From: Microbacterium capsulatum
GTDB taxonomy: Bacteria > Actinomycetota > Actinomycetes > Actinomycetales > Microbacteriaceae
Assembly: GCF_030865425.1 (NCBI RefSeq)
Contig: NZ_JAVFCB010000003.1
Span: 409,057-473,056 of the forward strand
Reading direction: 5' to 3'
DNA: 64,000 nucleotides
Shown here in pieces: positions 1 through 9,739 of the stretch (the stretch's first letter is position 1; the number at the start of each line of letters is the position of its first letter). The notes beneath the pieces were generated by a model. The model had not been told where the DNA came from, made no database searches, and saw nothing but the letters and a program-made list of their open reading frames with translations. Made by a program: the position numbers and the translations under genes.

Positions 1-3000
1 CGCTGGTGGTGCCGTTGTTCCGGTTGAACTGGGATAGCTGCCCGATCGGTGTGTAGACGGTGTTCGCGAGGATTCCGGTGTATCCGCTGAGCCCGGACAG
101 GCGTCCCCACGAGTCGTAGGAGTATCGGAGATTCTCGGCGGGCAGTCCTCCGACGGCGGGGAATTGCGCGAGCAGCAGGGTCGAGTCGACGTTGTAGTAG
201 ATCGTTTTCGTGAACGAGGTCCCCCCGAAGGCCGGCGCATCTGACGGCAACGACACTGTCGTCTTGGTCGGGTTGCCTGCCGCGTCGTAGGAGCCCACGG
301 TCGTCTTATACGCCTTCCCGGGGATGCCGGGGATGCCAAGAGCTCCGGACCCCGAGTCGGTATAGGTCGTGGATTCGGTGACGAGGCCCTTCTTCACGGT
401 GTCGTATGTCCAGGACGCGAGCAGCGGTCCGAGGGTGTCCCCGGAGAACATCTTGGTCTTGCGGTTCAGCTCGTCGTAGGTCGTGGTGATCAGCTGCCCG
501 CGCGCGTCGGTCGTCGAAGTCATGTTCCCGGCGAGATCGTAGGTCGCGGAGGAGGTGCCGGAGTCGGGGTCTTTCTGCCCGACGCGGTGGCCGAGGAGGT
601 CGTACGTCCAGGTCCAGGTGTTGCCGGCGGGGTCGAGCATGCTGGACATACGCCCGGCACCGTCGTACCCGTAGGTTGTCGCCTGGCCGGTGCCGCTGAT
701 CGCCCCGGTCAGGTACTGGGTCAGTTTCGTCTTCTGCCCGAGCGCGTTCGTGAACGTGCTGGCCGCGGTGCCCCCCGTCGGCGGGACCGTATCCACCCGG
801 TCCGCACCCAGGTACGCGTTCGTCGTCCGTGACACCTCGGTGCCGGTCCCGTTCAGGACGCTGGTGAGCGCTCGGCCGACGGCATCGTACGTTGTGATGA
901 CCTGCGAGGGCACGTTGCTTTCACTGGTCGGGGTGAAGAACGCCGTGCTGGGGGTGACGGAGGACGTCCAGTACTCGTTGTCGACGAAGTAGCTGCGGCC
1001 TTGGTCGTCGTAGTTCGTGGTCTTCACGACGGTGCCACCGCCACCGGCGAGCGATTGCGTCTGCACGGAACGGGCGAGCCCGTCGTACAGCTCATAGCTG
1101 GTGACGGTGCCACCGCCGGTGCGCTTGTCGGTCTTCACCGCGTTCGGGGCGGTCTGCGACAGCGTGTACGTGTACGCCATTGACGGGGACGTCGGGTTCG
1201 TGGCTTTGGGGACCAGGGGCAGCCAGACCTGGCTGGTGCGGCCGAGTGCATCGATCGACACATCCGTGCGCGATCCGTTCGGATCGACGACCGATGTCAC
1301 CGCTCCTGTGGACTCGTCATACGTCGTGGTCGTAACCCACGAGAACGGGGCTGTGTTCGTCGTCGTCGTGCTCGTTACTGGCAGCGTCGTCGCCGGGGTG
1401 TACGCGGTGGTCGTGGTGTGGCCGAGCGGGTCGGTCTTCACCAGGGAACGCCCGAGCGCGTCATAGGTGGCAGATCCGGTATCCGTCCAGTGTGCCGTGG
1501 CCCCGTCATACCGGTCCAGAGCCTGCGTGGAAGTTGCCAGTCCCCGGGTCGGTGCGGCTCCCCAGGTGCCGCCGTCATAGGTGGTCTTCACGTCGCTGAC
1601 GAGGTCGGTCGGCATCACTGCGCTGCCCGCGTTCGGGCACGACACCGCCAGGGTCCGCACTTCACTAGGCAGCCCGATCACCCAGGCCGTCGTATTCGCC
1701 GCTGCGTATGTGGTCGTCGTGCACGTCGACCCCGCATCGGAGGGCACCTTCGAAACCGTCAGCGGGTACCCGTACGTATTGTCGAACGTCGTCGACGTCG
1801 TCAGAGTCCGGTTGCCCCCCGTAGAGAGCGGCTCAGTCGTGACGGTCGTACCCACGGCGGTGAACCGGGCCTGGCGGGTGCCGTCGTTCGAGGTCACCGG
1901 TGACGCCCAGGGGGTGCTCACGAGGTCGGTCATACTGGCCCCGCTAACACCGGCGAGGGTCTGCTGCCGGTACGTCTGCCCGCCGAACCACCGGTCGTCC
2001 GGGATCGTCGTGCCCGTCACAGTGACCGTCTTCGTGCCGCCGGACGTGCTGGCACGGTCGCCGTTCATGCCCTGGTAGTAGGTGTACTTGGACACCTTCT
2101 GATTTGCCGGGGCGGCGGGGGCGCCTTCGCGGACTTCGACGGTGTCGACGCCGGCGAAGATGTTCCAGCTGCGCGCGTTCGCGACGGTCAGTGGGGAGTC
2201 GTTGTACCGCCACCGGGGGGTGCCGTAGAAGTACTGGGTCTGCTTCGTCTTGCTAAGTGGTCCGCCGGTGCGCGGGTCGACGATGATCGAGGCCACCGGG
2301 TACTTGTGGAACAGATCCTGACGCCCGCCTACCGGGATCGACCCTTGCGGCACCCACCATTCCGGGAAGCACCAGTTCGTGTTGTTCGGCAAGTCTGCCA
2401 GGATCGCGGAGGCCTGCGCGGGAGTGCACTGCTGCCCTTGGTAGTTGACGCTGATCACCGCGCCGAGGCTGGTCTGGATCGAGCTGAGCCGCCATTTGTC
2501 CAACGGGGCGAGCCCGTCGATCACCCACACCCGGTTCTGCATGGTCGTGCCGGAGAACACGGTCGCCGGTTCGACGATCGCCGCCTGCCCTGCCGCGGTC
2601 CCGGTGCGCTGCACCTGGGTCAGCCACAGCGCAGGTGAGGTGCCGTCCCCGGGGGCGGGGAAGGAGTGCGACAGCGCCCACGAGTTCACGGTGGAGTAGG
2701 CACCCGAGACGAGGACCTGTGCGTCGACCTTGGTCAGGTTCGCGTTGGTGAAGAAGCTCGGCCCGATCTGCGACGCCGAGCAGGACGTCCCGGTGCAGAG
2801 CTGGTCGAACGGCACGTCCGGGTACGCCGACGGCGTCGCCGGCATGGTCGCGTTGTCGAGCGTTCCGGTGGTGCAGGTCGCCCCGGACGCGTCGCTGCAG
2901 CGGCCACGGGAGTCGTAGGTGAAGTTCACCCGGAAGCCGGCCGCGTTCGCCCCGTACACGTTGCTCGCGCGCAGGCCGTACTCGATTTTGGACAGCACCC

Positions 3001-4756
3001 CGCCACGCTGGTAGGTGGTGGCCCCGGATCCGCCCTTGGCGTACTTGTTCGTCTCGGCCGTGTAATAGAGGGCCTCGGCGTTGCCGTGCACGTCGACGAC
3101 GTAGTCGAGGTTCCACCGCCACGCCTGCATGCACGACGACGTCGCGAACGTGCCCGTGTTGCACGGCTCCCCCGGGTCGTTCCCATACACCGGCACCGTC
3201 CACGTCGAGTTCGTCGTGGCCTGCCCGGAGGACCAGCCCGGCAGCTGGTTCAGTCCGAAGAAGTACTGGGTGCCGTCGGTGGTGGTCATCTTCCAGCAGT
3301 CCGTCGACACGGTCCCGTTGGCCTGGCAGCCCTGCGCAGTGCCGGTCAGGTGCTCGAACCGGGTCCCGTCGTCGTGCTCGAGCCGCCACTTCCCCGACGT
3401 GGAGTCCTTCACCAGCGGGCCGGAGTGGCCGGCGAAAGACACGGTCGCGTTGTCCGACTTCCAACACAGGTCGCCGGAGGTCGTCACGGCGCCGGTCGGG
3501 CCGTCGTCTTTCGCGCACGGGACGTAGCTGCGCTCCACGAACCCGGATGCGGACAGATCCCACCCCTCACCGACCGCGGAGGTCTGGTTGTTCGTCGACG
3601 CGGTCTCCCCGTCGACGGACTGGGAGTTGTACGACAGGCCCAGCTTCGGTGCGGGCCCCGCCCCGGGGGAGGTCACCGGCATGTCATACGTCCAGGTGAA
3701 CGCGCCCGTCTGCTCGGCCACGTTCCACGACGACGAGCCCTTCAACGGGGTCGCCCCATACGAGCCGGTGCCGTCCGCGGAGGACGACGAGGCGGTCGCG
3801 ACAAGAAGCATCGGCTGCGCCGACACGGTCGGGGTCAACACGGTCGCGTCCGTCGTCTTCGCCGACGCGACCGACACGGGCTTGCTCTTCTTCGCTGCGC
3901 CGTTCGCGTTGGTCGGGTCGGCGATGAGAGCCCAGCGGACCCGCGAGGCGTAGTTGGCCCCGAACCGGCCCGAGAGGAGCTTGTCGGGAACCTGCACCGC
4001 GACCGGCAGCTCGCTCTCGGCACCGGTGCGAGCCAGGGAGATCGCGACACCGTCGAAGCCGGCCTTCTTCGCGGCGGCACTGCTGAGCACGCCGATCTCG
4101 ACAGTGTCGGCGGTGGCGGGCGTATCCGTCGTCGGCGATGGCGCCTCCGTGGGGGCCGGTTCCGGAGCGGATTGCTCCGTGGGCTCAGGCGACGGAGCAG
4201 GCGATGGCTCCGGCGTCGGCTTGTCGGTCGGGGACGGCGACGGTGATGGAGTCCGCGGGGACGGTGTCGGAGTCGGTGGTTCCGTCGCCTTCGGCTTCGG
4301 ACCTGTCGGAGGCTTCACCGTGGTCGACGGCTTCTTCAGCGCAGTGACGGCCTGGCTCCCGGACTTCCCCTTCAAGGCCGCAGCGACCTTCACCCCGGAG
4401 TCACCGACGTCCTTCCAGTCGCCGACGACGACCGCCGGAGTGGCATCGGCGTCACCGGTGGTCGTCATGCCTTCCGCGCCCGTCGATGGTGTGTCGACCG
4501 CGGCGACCGGGGAGCCGGGGATGTCGACCGGGACCGGGATCGGGGCGCTCTGCGAAGCGTCGCCACCCCCGATCTTGCCAACCTCGCCCAGCGAGGAGCC
4601 CGGTACCGGATCCCCGAACACCGGGGTCGACACCGTGGGCGCGTCGGGAATGACGGCAGCGGCAGCGCCGGGGAAACCCGCGACCAGACCCACCGTCAAC
4701 GACGCAACCGATACCACCGACAGCGCCCACGACCGGCGCATCGACACCCGCTTCAT
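1..4756 (-). CDS. Secreted RHS/YD-repeat protein, C-terminus beyond the window
   Basis: The reading frame is open from the ATG at 4756 to the left edge, so at least 1585 residues are present and no stop is seen. A GAGGGGG ribosome site lies 7 nt before the ATG. Residues 1-35 form a signal peptide (MKRVSMRR, hydrophobic core, AAAA). Residues about 150-212 are a Pro/Ser/Thr-rich linker. This is followed by a SpvB/TcdB-like start (the motif LGLSYNSQSVDGE) and, from about residue 860, many YD-type repeats such as YDALGRSL, YDDQGRSY and YDGAGRMS. RHS proteins form hollow shells around a variable C-terminal domain, often a toxin, delivered outside the cell. That domain and any immunity gene are not in the window. 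The gene lies 38 nt downstream of the LamG gene and is probably co-transcribed with it. Confidence 0.9.
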   Translation of the reverse strand, partial: MKRVSMRRSWALSVVSVASLTVGLVAGFPGAAAAVIPDAPTVSTPVFGDPVPGSSLGEVGKIGGGDASQSAPIPVPVDIPGSPVAAVDTPSTGAEGMTTTGDADATPAVVVGDWKDVGDSGVKVAAALKGKSGSQAVTALKKPSTTVKPPTGPKPKATEPPTPTPSPRTPSPSPSPTDKPTPEPSPAPSPEPTEQSAPEPAPTEAPSPTTDTPATADTVEIGVLSSAAAKKAGFDGVAISLARTGAESELPVAVQVPDKLLSGRFGANYASRVRWALIADPTNANGAAKKSKPVSVASAKTTDATVLTPTVSAQPMLLVATASSSSADGTGSYGATPLKGSSSWNVAEQTGAFTWTYDMPVTSPGAGPAPKLGLSYNSQSVDGETASTNNQTSAVGEGWDLSASGFVERSYVPCAKDDGPTGAVTTSGDLCWKSDNATVSFAGHSGPLVKDSTSGKWRLEHDDGTRFEHLTGTAQGCQANGTVSTDCWKMTTTDGTQYFFGLNQLPGWSSGQATTNSTWTVPVYGNDPGEPCNTGTFATSSCMQAWRWNLDYVVDVHGNAEALYYTAETNKYAKGGSGATTYQRGGVLSKIEYGLRASNVYGANAAGFRVNFTYDSRGRCSDASGATCTTGTLDNATMPATPSAYPDVPFDQLCTGTSCSASQIGPSFFTNANLTKVDAQVLVSGAYSTVNSWALSHSFPAPGDGTSPALWLTQVQRTGTAAGQAAIVEPATVFSGTTMQNRVWVIDGLAPLDKWRLSSIQTSLGAVISVNYQGQQCTPAQASAILADLPNNTNWCFPEWWVPQGSIPVGGRQDLFHKYPVASIIVDPRTGGPLSKTKQTQYFYGTPRWRYNDSPLTVANARSWNIFAGVDTVEVREGAPAAPANQKVSKYTYYQGMNGDRASTSGGTKTVTVTGTTIPDDRWFGGQTYRQQTLAGVSGASMTDLVSTPWASPVTSNDGTRQARFTAVGTTVTTEPLSTGGNRTLTTSTTFDNTYGYPLTVSKVPSDAGSTCTTTTYAAANTTAWVIGLPSEVRTLAVSCPNAGSAVMPTDLVSDVKTTYDGGTWGAAPTRGLATSTQALDRYDGATAHWTDTGSATYDALGRSLVKTDPLGHTTTTAYTPATTLPVTSTTTTNTAPFSWVTTTTYDESTGAVTSVVDPNGSRTDVSIDALGRTSQVWLPLVPKATNPTSPSMAYTYTLSQTAPNAVKTDKRTGGGTVTSYELYDGLARSVQTQSLAGGGGTVVKTTNYDDQGRSYFVDNEYWTSSVTPSTAFFTPTSESNVPSQVITTYDAVGRALTSVLNGTGTEVSRTTNAYLGADRVDTVPPTGGTAASTFTNALGQKTKLTQYLTGAISGTGQATTYGYDGAGRMSSMLDPAGNTWTWTYDLLGHRVGQKDPDSGTSSATYDLAGNMTSTTDARGQLITTTYDELNRKTKMFSGDTLGPLLASWTYDTVKKGLVTESTTYTDSGSGALGIPGIPGKAYKTTVGSYDAAGNPTKTTVSLPSDAPAFGGTSFTKTIYYNVDSTLLLAQFPAVGGLPAENLRYSYDSWGRLSGLSGYTGILANTVYTPIGQLSQFNRNNGTTS

Positions 4757-4794
4757 CACATTTCCCCCTCGTAATGTCATCGACCGGGCAGCGC

Positions 4795-7614
4795 TCAGGA
4801 GCTGAACGGCAACTGCTGATCAGCCAGCCGCGCCAGCTGGTAGTAATCGATCACGCCCGGCAGGAACGCCGGATCCGCGATGTACCCGGAGAACCGGTGC
4901 GTGTCCGGCGACGGCCCGAGTGCGAGTTGCCCCTGGGCGGACCAGTCCCCGGACCCGAGCACGTGTCCCGCGACGGCCACCGGGACCGTCGAGTTGCCGA
5001 TCAGCAGTCGGAGCTGCTGGTTGGCGGCGTCCCAGATCCCGGTCACCAGCTGCCAGGTGCCGATCGCGAGGGAGCCGCCCTTCACGCAGTTGCTCACCGG
5101 GCGGCCGTTATCGTCCGCGGCCGGGGCGCCAGTGATGCAGAACGCATAGTGGTTGTCCTGGGTCGCCAGCAGCTTGACCTCCCCGCGCCCGCCCGCAGCT
5201 GCGTACTGTCCGGCCACGACCTGATCCTGACCTTGGGACGGCACATAGTCGGTCTTGATCCACATGCTCCACGTGAAGCTGTTCGTCGCATTCACCGGGG
5301 CGGTGGACGCGTAGATGTACTCGTTCGCGTTCGGGAGCGGGCCCGTCTTCATCACCGGGCCGGAAAGCGGGGGGATCACCGTGTCGGTCGAATTCACCGA
5401 GGCGCCCGACGGAAGATTCAGATCGATCCCGTTCGCTCCGATCCACGGGTTGCTGTCAGGCACGACGGACGGCAGGGGCGACCACAGGCTCGAGACCTGC
5501 CACATGTGGCCTGCGTCGATGTTCGCTTCCGCGGCCGGGGTGCCGATCGACGTGTACAACGGGAGTCCCCGAGCCGCCGACTGGTTGCCCGCCCTGTCGT
5601 ACGCGGACACCCACAACGTGGACAGCGCATCGGTGGGAGCCACCGACACGGTCACGGCTGTGGACCCGTTGCCACACGCCCAGCGAACGTTCGCCGTGAC
5701 CCGGCCGTTGCAGTCCGGCAGCGCAGAAGCCGTCGACACCGTCCCGTCCACCGGGACGTTCGGGGCTGGCGAGGTCAGCTGTGTCGGAGTGACCCAGTAG
5801 ACGAACCCCACGACATCCGCGGCGCCAGACAGGGACACGTTCAGGCCCGAACCGACCGTGAACGACGTCGCCGCGGTCGTCGCAGTCGGGACCCCGGGCT
5901 TGGTCGTGTCGACGGTGAAGTAGCACAAGTCGGTGCTGCCGATCCCGTCGTCCAGCCAGTCGCTGCCTCGAGCACGCCACGCATACGTCTGCCCGTCCGA
6001 CAGGCCGGTGAAGGTCACGGTCCGCGGCCCCTGAGCGACCATCCCCGGATGCTGCCACTGCACCCGCTGGTTCAGATTGCTGGCCAGGAACAGGTCGAAG
6101 TTGTCATCGACGTTCCCGGGGTCCGGGTCCGTCTGGGTGACCTGCACGGTGACGTTCGACGCGCCCACATACGCTGGCGCGGTCGCTGTTCCGCAGGTCC
6201 GCGACGGCGACACGATCGACGGGTTCGTGGGCGTGTCCGGGTAGGAGTTGTAGCTGACGACGAGCGTCGCATCCCGCGAATAGTGCCGGCGCGACTGCGA
6301 GCTGCCGGGCGCGAAGGCGAAGTGGATGTTCGGCTGCCCGGCCTGCGATTGCACCGCATCGGTCACCGTCCAGCCCACGTACATCGGCGCGGACCCGCAG
6401 TCAGGACCCACCCAGGAGCCCATCGCCCACGACCACCACATCTGACCGGACTGGCGCAGATACTGCTCCTGATTCCAGGTGTAGCCCGGCGAGAACACGC
6501 TGACGAAATGGCTGGTGATCGGCCCCACCCCGCAGGCATCCACCGACAGCTGCGTCGTGCCCACACCGGCACTGAGGATGTGCTTTCCCGCCAGGGCTCC
6601 CAACGGGAACTGGAAGAACATGTCCGACACGTACTGACCGTAGGAGCCGACCCGCAGCACATCCGAGGCCCCGGCCGTCAGATACGAGGCGTCCGGGTAC
6701 GCCGCGTCCGTGTACCACGACGCCGTCATCCCCGTGCTCCAGTCCGGATCCACGAAGATCGGATACTGCACCGGCGCCTTGGCCGGAACCTCCGCCTTCG
6801 CGACCGACGCGCCGACATCCATCGTCAGCAGATCCGGGGCGATCTCGTGCGTCACCGGCGTCGGCGGTGCCTCGCTGCCCGGCTCTTTGAACGTGCCACC
6901 GTGCGACGAGTCCCACCACAGCGGCTGCGCCGCGATCAGCGACGACCCGTCCGCGGCCTTCGCCTGCACACGCCCCGTGTCGGGCGTGGTCAGATCTGCC
7001 CCGGCAACCGCGACCTGCAGCTTCGCCAACCCGCTGCTCTTCGCCGCCTCCTCCGACTTCACGACATAGATCGACGCCATCCCCGTCTTGGTCGCGACCA
7101 GCTTCAAATCCACCCCGGGTGCGACCTCCGCGTACGTCGCCGTATCACCGTCGATCGTCGGCTGCGGAAGAGCTCCGAGAGGCCACGACTCAGACACCCA
7201 CTCCCCCGACGACGTCTGCGTCTGCGAAATCACATTCGTCCCGCCCGGCGAGAAGCGCACGGGCACCGCTGACGCGGCCGGCGAGAACCAGTCACCGTCA
7301 CGCTGCAGCGTCAGGTTCACCGGAACCCAACCGCCGCCCTGCTGCACCCGCACCGGACGACTCGACAGCTCCAGCTGCATCGCCCCGCCAGGCAACGCCT
7401 TCGTCAACGACGTGGGCGTCGTCAACGCGTCCACGACAACAGGCTCCCCGGTGGCCGCTGCGCGGGCCGAGGCAGAAGCGGTCGCCCCGACCGTGGCCGC
7501 TTGACGTGAAGCCGTCGCTTGATAATTCGTGGTCGCCGAAGCGGCAGGACTAGCACCCCCAACGATCAGCGCAGCGACAACAAAACCCCCGGTAAACGCA
7601 CGAAACGCGCGCAT
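4795..7614 (-). CDS. Secreted LamG/concanavalin-fold domain protein
   Basis: 939 residues. Residues 1-27 are a signal peptide ending in an ASA-type site. The next 250 residues are a beta-rich region of the kind found in front of actinobacterial RHS genes (motifs GGWVPVN, APGVDLKL). Fibronectin-like segments follow around residues 450-620. The C-terminal 200 residues look like a LamG jellyroll (motifs TWSMWIKTD, WQLVTGIWD, LALGPSPDTHRFSGYIADP). The start is the ATG at 7614, preceded by a GAGGGGGGA ribosome site that resembles the one in front of the RHS gene. Known LamG domains bind carbohydrate or protein ligands. The position immediately upstream of the RHS gene suggests the two are exported together and act as a surface or intercellular-competition pair (inference). 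Confidence 0.8.
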   Translation of the reverse strand: MRAFRAFTGGFVVAALIVGGASPAASATTNYQATASRQAATVGATASASARAAATGEPVVVDALTTPTSLTKALPGGAMQLELSSRPVRVQQGGGWVPVNLTLQRDGDWFSPAASAVPVRFSPGGTNVISQTQTSSGEWVSESWPLGALPQPTIDGDTATYAEVAPGVDLKLVATKTGMASIYVVKSEEAAKSSGLAKLQVAVAGADLTTPDTGRVQAKAADGSSLIAAQPLWWDSSHGGTFKEPGSEAPPTPVTHEIAPDLLTMDVGASVAKAEVPAKAPVQYPIFVDPDWSTGMTASWYTDAAYPDASYLTAGASDVLRVGSYGQYVSDMFFQFPLGALAGKHILSAGVGTTQLSVDACGVGPITSHFVSVFSPGYTWNQEQYLRQSGQMWWSWAMGSWVGPDCGSAPMYVGWTVTDAVQSQAGQPNIHFAFAPGSSQSRRHYSRDATLVVSYNSYPDTPTNPSIVSPSRTCGTATAPAYVGASNVTVQVTQTDPDPGNVDDNFDLFLASNLNQRVQWQHPGMVAQGPRTVTFTGLSDGQTYAWRARGSDWLDDGIGSTDLCYFTVDTTKPGVPTATTAATSFTVGSGLNVSLSGAADVVGFVYWVTPTQLTSPAPNVPVDGTVSTASALPDCNGRVTANVRWACGNGSTAVTVSVAPTDALSTLWVSAYDRAGNQSAARGLPLYTSIGTPAAEANIDAGHMWQVSSLWSPLPSVVPDSNPWIGANGIDLNLPSGASVNSTDTVIPPLSGPVMKTGPLPNANEYIYASTAPVNATNSFTWSMWIKTDYVPSQGQDQVVAGQYAAAGGRGEVKLLATQDNHYAFCITGAPAADDNGRPVSNCVKGGSLAIGTWQLVTGIWDAANQQLRLLIGNSTVPVAVAGHVLGSGDWSAQGQLALGPSPDTHRFSGYIADPAFLPGVIDYYQLARLADQQLPFSS

Positions 7615-8613
7615 CCATCCCCCCTCATTCCGCCTCAGCGGAACCGCTCCTCACCCGGCAACATCGCCGAACGAACATCACAGTAGCGGACCAGCAAACT
7701 CAAAGGGAACATCCAGGCAGAAGAAAACAGATACAGACCGAGCTCATAGATCTACCGACATCGACGCGGGTCCATTCCTCCGGGACCGGCAGGATCTTCG
7801 TGCGATCCCGGCCAGACGCCAACTGTTGACAGCCGCGCCCTGGGCCTCTCTCGGCATTGGTGCGGTCGCAGGCACTGCCCGCAATCGAAACGAAAATGTC
7901 CCCCCTCGATTGCGGGGGTAGCTCAGAAAACGCTAGTCACGTGGTCCCAGGTGTGAACAGGAGCACCATGGCTGGGCTCCTACAGCGACTTGCGCGCGAT
8001 GGAGCGAACTGTCCGAGGTTGCGCCGAACAACTGGCGGGTCGAGGTCTTCAACGGTCGGCGTGGCTACCTCGGCGAGTACCGCCCTCCGCGGACTGCAGG
8101 TCGGCTGCAGGTTGAGAATCACTCAATCCACATGCTCGGAAACTGAACCAGCTGCTCTTCCCACTCCTCCGGTGCTTGGAAGCGTCGACGTCGTATGCCT
8201 AGTTTCGATAGAGACGGTGCGCCGAGTATCCAGTGCCACTTTGAAGTGGCTCTCCGACGCGTCGATCGCGGAGGAGGGCGTCGACGGATCGAACACTCGC
8301 AGCAACGAGTAGCGGAAGGTCGAGGGATCAAGGCAGCGCAATTCAATGTTGCCACGATGGCCGTTCGTCGCATACACGGCGCGTAAGTGTCGCGCAGGCA
8401 GCAATCGTCGCCTCGGTCACGGCTCGTCCGAAGCGGATGACGGCACGCGGTTCGGGACAACCGCTCGCCTGATCGGAGGTGGAAATCGTGGGCCTCGCTA
8501 CGATCGCCGCCACGGTGTTGGCTGTGCTGCGGTTTCGATTCTGGGAAGTGCTAGCGGCCCGCTGCGTGGGGTCGGCAGAGGACCTAGATCTATGAGCACG
8601 GTAGGGTGACGTC
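7615..8613. other. About 1 kb with no convincing intact gene
   Basis: No complete gene is supported here. Two short stretches look protein-like. On the plus strand, frame 8000-8146 encodes a tail beginning WSELSEVAPNNWRVEVF and ending HSIHMLGN. On the minus strand, 8123-8404 contains NGHRGNIELRCLDPST. They overlap at 8123-8146, and neither has an intact 5' part or a convincing start, so they may be the eroded ends of former genes. The region separates the RHS/LamG pair from the conjugative-element genes and may contain the left junction of that element, but I found no copy of the tRNA-Met 3' end here. Confidence 0.4.
8602..8607 (+). promoter_or_regulatory. -10 hexamer of a leaderless promoter for the HNH gene
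   Basis: TAGGGT is followed by exactly 6 nt and then the ATG at 8614, with no Shine-Dalgarno sequence. This is the usual actinobacterial leaderless arrangement (TANNNT about 7 nt before the first base of the start codon). The same hexamer and spacing occur before the ATG at 19777. Confidence 0.55.
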
Positions 8614-9348
8614 ATGCAGGCACCGTTCGTCGTCGAAGTTCCGCACAGCCGGTACTTTCTCGACGACCACTGTGCAAACTGCCTGGACGAGCTCAATATC
8701 GATATCCAGGGGTTGTACTGCTCGACCTGGTGCCAGGAAATTGCGGCGCACGTCCGTTACGTCCGTCGCGTCTTCCGAGACGGTCGATTCCTGGATCCCG
8801 AGGTGCAGCTCGCGATTAAGACGAAGAATGCCTTCCTCCTCCTCGGCGGGTACCGCTCGCTCGGGCGCCGGCTGACACCCCGGATCCGGACGGAGATTCG
8901 ACTTCGAGGCGGCGGACTCTGCCAGCAATGCGGCAAGCCAGGCGTTGAGGTCGACCATATCGCCGGGAACTCCGACGATCCCGCCAACCTGCAGCTGCTC
9001 TGCTTGGATTGCCACCATGCGAAGACGTCGGAAAACTTCGTGCCCGCCGACGACGAAAGCCGAGCACTACTGCTCGGCATGATGGATGCCCGCGTCGCGC
9101 CCGAGGAACCGCGCATGCTCGCCGACGATGAGAGCAATTGGAACGGGACCTGGCGCACCCTGCAGGCCGCTCGCAAGGAACGTTTCCTGGAAATGCTCCG
9201 CGCCGAAGGCATCCGCATCAACGGTAAGGATTCGCACGCCGATCGGGTGCTGGCGTACTTGAACGCGACCAGGCCGGACGCAAGATCGGGCGCATCGCGA
9301 AGGCAACTTCCGCATCGACGCGCAACGCACGTTCGAGCCGAGACCTGA
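8614..9348 (+). CDS. HNH endonuclease domain protein, probably frameshifted near its 3' end
   Basis: 244 residues as read. The N-terminus has a small zinc-finger-like Cys cluster (CANC, then CSTWC, residues about 20-40). The HNH nuclease core lies at about residues 103-140: CQQCG, then the catalytic [18 protein letters not shown] segment, then DCHHAKT. It contains the paired CxxC zinc ligands, the DH catalytic pair and the Asn/His motif expected of HNH nucleases. Translation probably starts without a leader at the ATG. From about codon 220 the frame becomes Arg/Ser-rich and loses protein character, while another frame reads a clear Lsr2 DNA-binding domain. The functional ancestor was probably an HNH-Lsr2 fusion. 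HNH proteins are common cargo or DNA-processing genes of mobile elements. Confidence 0.75.
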   Translation: MQAPFVVEVPHSRYFLDDHCANCLDELNIDIQGLYCSTWCQEIAAHVRYVRRVFRDGRFLDPEVQLAIKTKNAFLLLGGYRSLGRRLTPRIRTEIRLRGGGLCQQCGKPGVEVDHIAGNSDDPANLQLLCLDCHHAKTSENFVPADDESRALLLGMMDARVAPEEPRMLADDESNWNGTWRTLQAARKERFLEMLRAEGIRINGKDSHADRVLAYLNATRPDARSGASRRQLPHRRATHVRAET

Positions 9349-9449
9349 ACGCGATCCGCGAATGGGCTCGGGCCAATGGGCACACGGTAAGCGATCGTGG
9401 GAGGATTTCGGCTGTCATCGTCGACGCCTACGAGCGCGCAAGCGCCTGA
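9258..9449 (+). pseudogene. Lsr2 C-terminal DNA-binding domain, out of frame with the HNH gene
   Basis: In the frame one base back from the HNH gene, the sequence reads [13 protein letters not shown], then [20 protein letters not shown] and ends [11 protein letters not shown]. This is the classic linker plus Arg-Gly-Arg AT-hook-like DNA-binding fold of Lsr2 (IREWAR...GxxVSxRGRI). No start codon with a ribosome site lies ahead of it in this frame, and the Lsr2 N-terminal dimerization domain is absent. A single-base loss or gain between about 9258 and 9290 would join it to the HNH protein. It is either the broken C-terminus of the HNH gene or a separate remnant; I favour the former. Confidence 0.65.
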
Positions 9450-9664
9450 TCTCCGTCCAGCCCCGCGGAGCGAAAGTCCACTCGTAGGGTGAGCCGTTAC
9501 CCGGCTCCTCCGAAGCGATGTTCTTTCAAGTGTCCTGGGTTGAATTACAGCGCTTGAAGTCAGCGCCGCGACGAATTCGCCGCGACGTACACGCTCTCGT
9601 AACTCGACGAGCGCTACTAACGCAGCGTTCAGACCATCAGACCGATCGCCTTGACCGTTGAAAA

Positions 9665-9705
9665 GGCGGCGACCGCATCAGCTCGGGAGCTGAACGGTCG
9701 CCGCC
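9665..9705 (-). terminator. Strong hairpin after the DUF3846 gene pair
   Basis: An 11-bp perfect inverted repeat (GGCGGCGACCG / CGGTCGCCGCC) encloses a second stem (CAGCTC/GAGCTG). On the minus strand it is followed by TTTTCAA, as expected for an intrinsic terminator of the operon 9740-11266. Confidence 0.7.
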
Positions 9706-9739
9706 GTGGCGAGGGTGAGTCGTAGACGACGGCTGGCTG

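Noticed and set aside
2253..3563. Minus-strand frame of 436 residues inside the RHS gene
   Set aside because: It is out of frame with the RHS gene, very Arg-rich and without domain motifs; a high-GC shadow.
4774..7272. Plus-strand open frame of 832 residues opposite the LamG gene
   Set aside because: Almost pure Arg/Pro/His-type composition, no start signals, and antisense to a well-supported secreted protein.
7905..7930. GGGGGTAGCTCAG resembling a tRNA 5' end
   Set aside because: It lacks a matching D-arm, anticodon arm and acceptor 3' strand downstream, and the tRNA-Met 3' repeat needed for the left att site is absent.
8123..8404. Minus-strand frame with protein-like segment NGHRGNIELRCLDPST
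   Set aside because: No ribosome site, ends lose protein character and it overlaps another protein-like fragment on the plus strand; kept only as a note in the intergenic entry.
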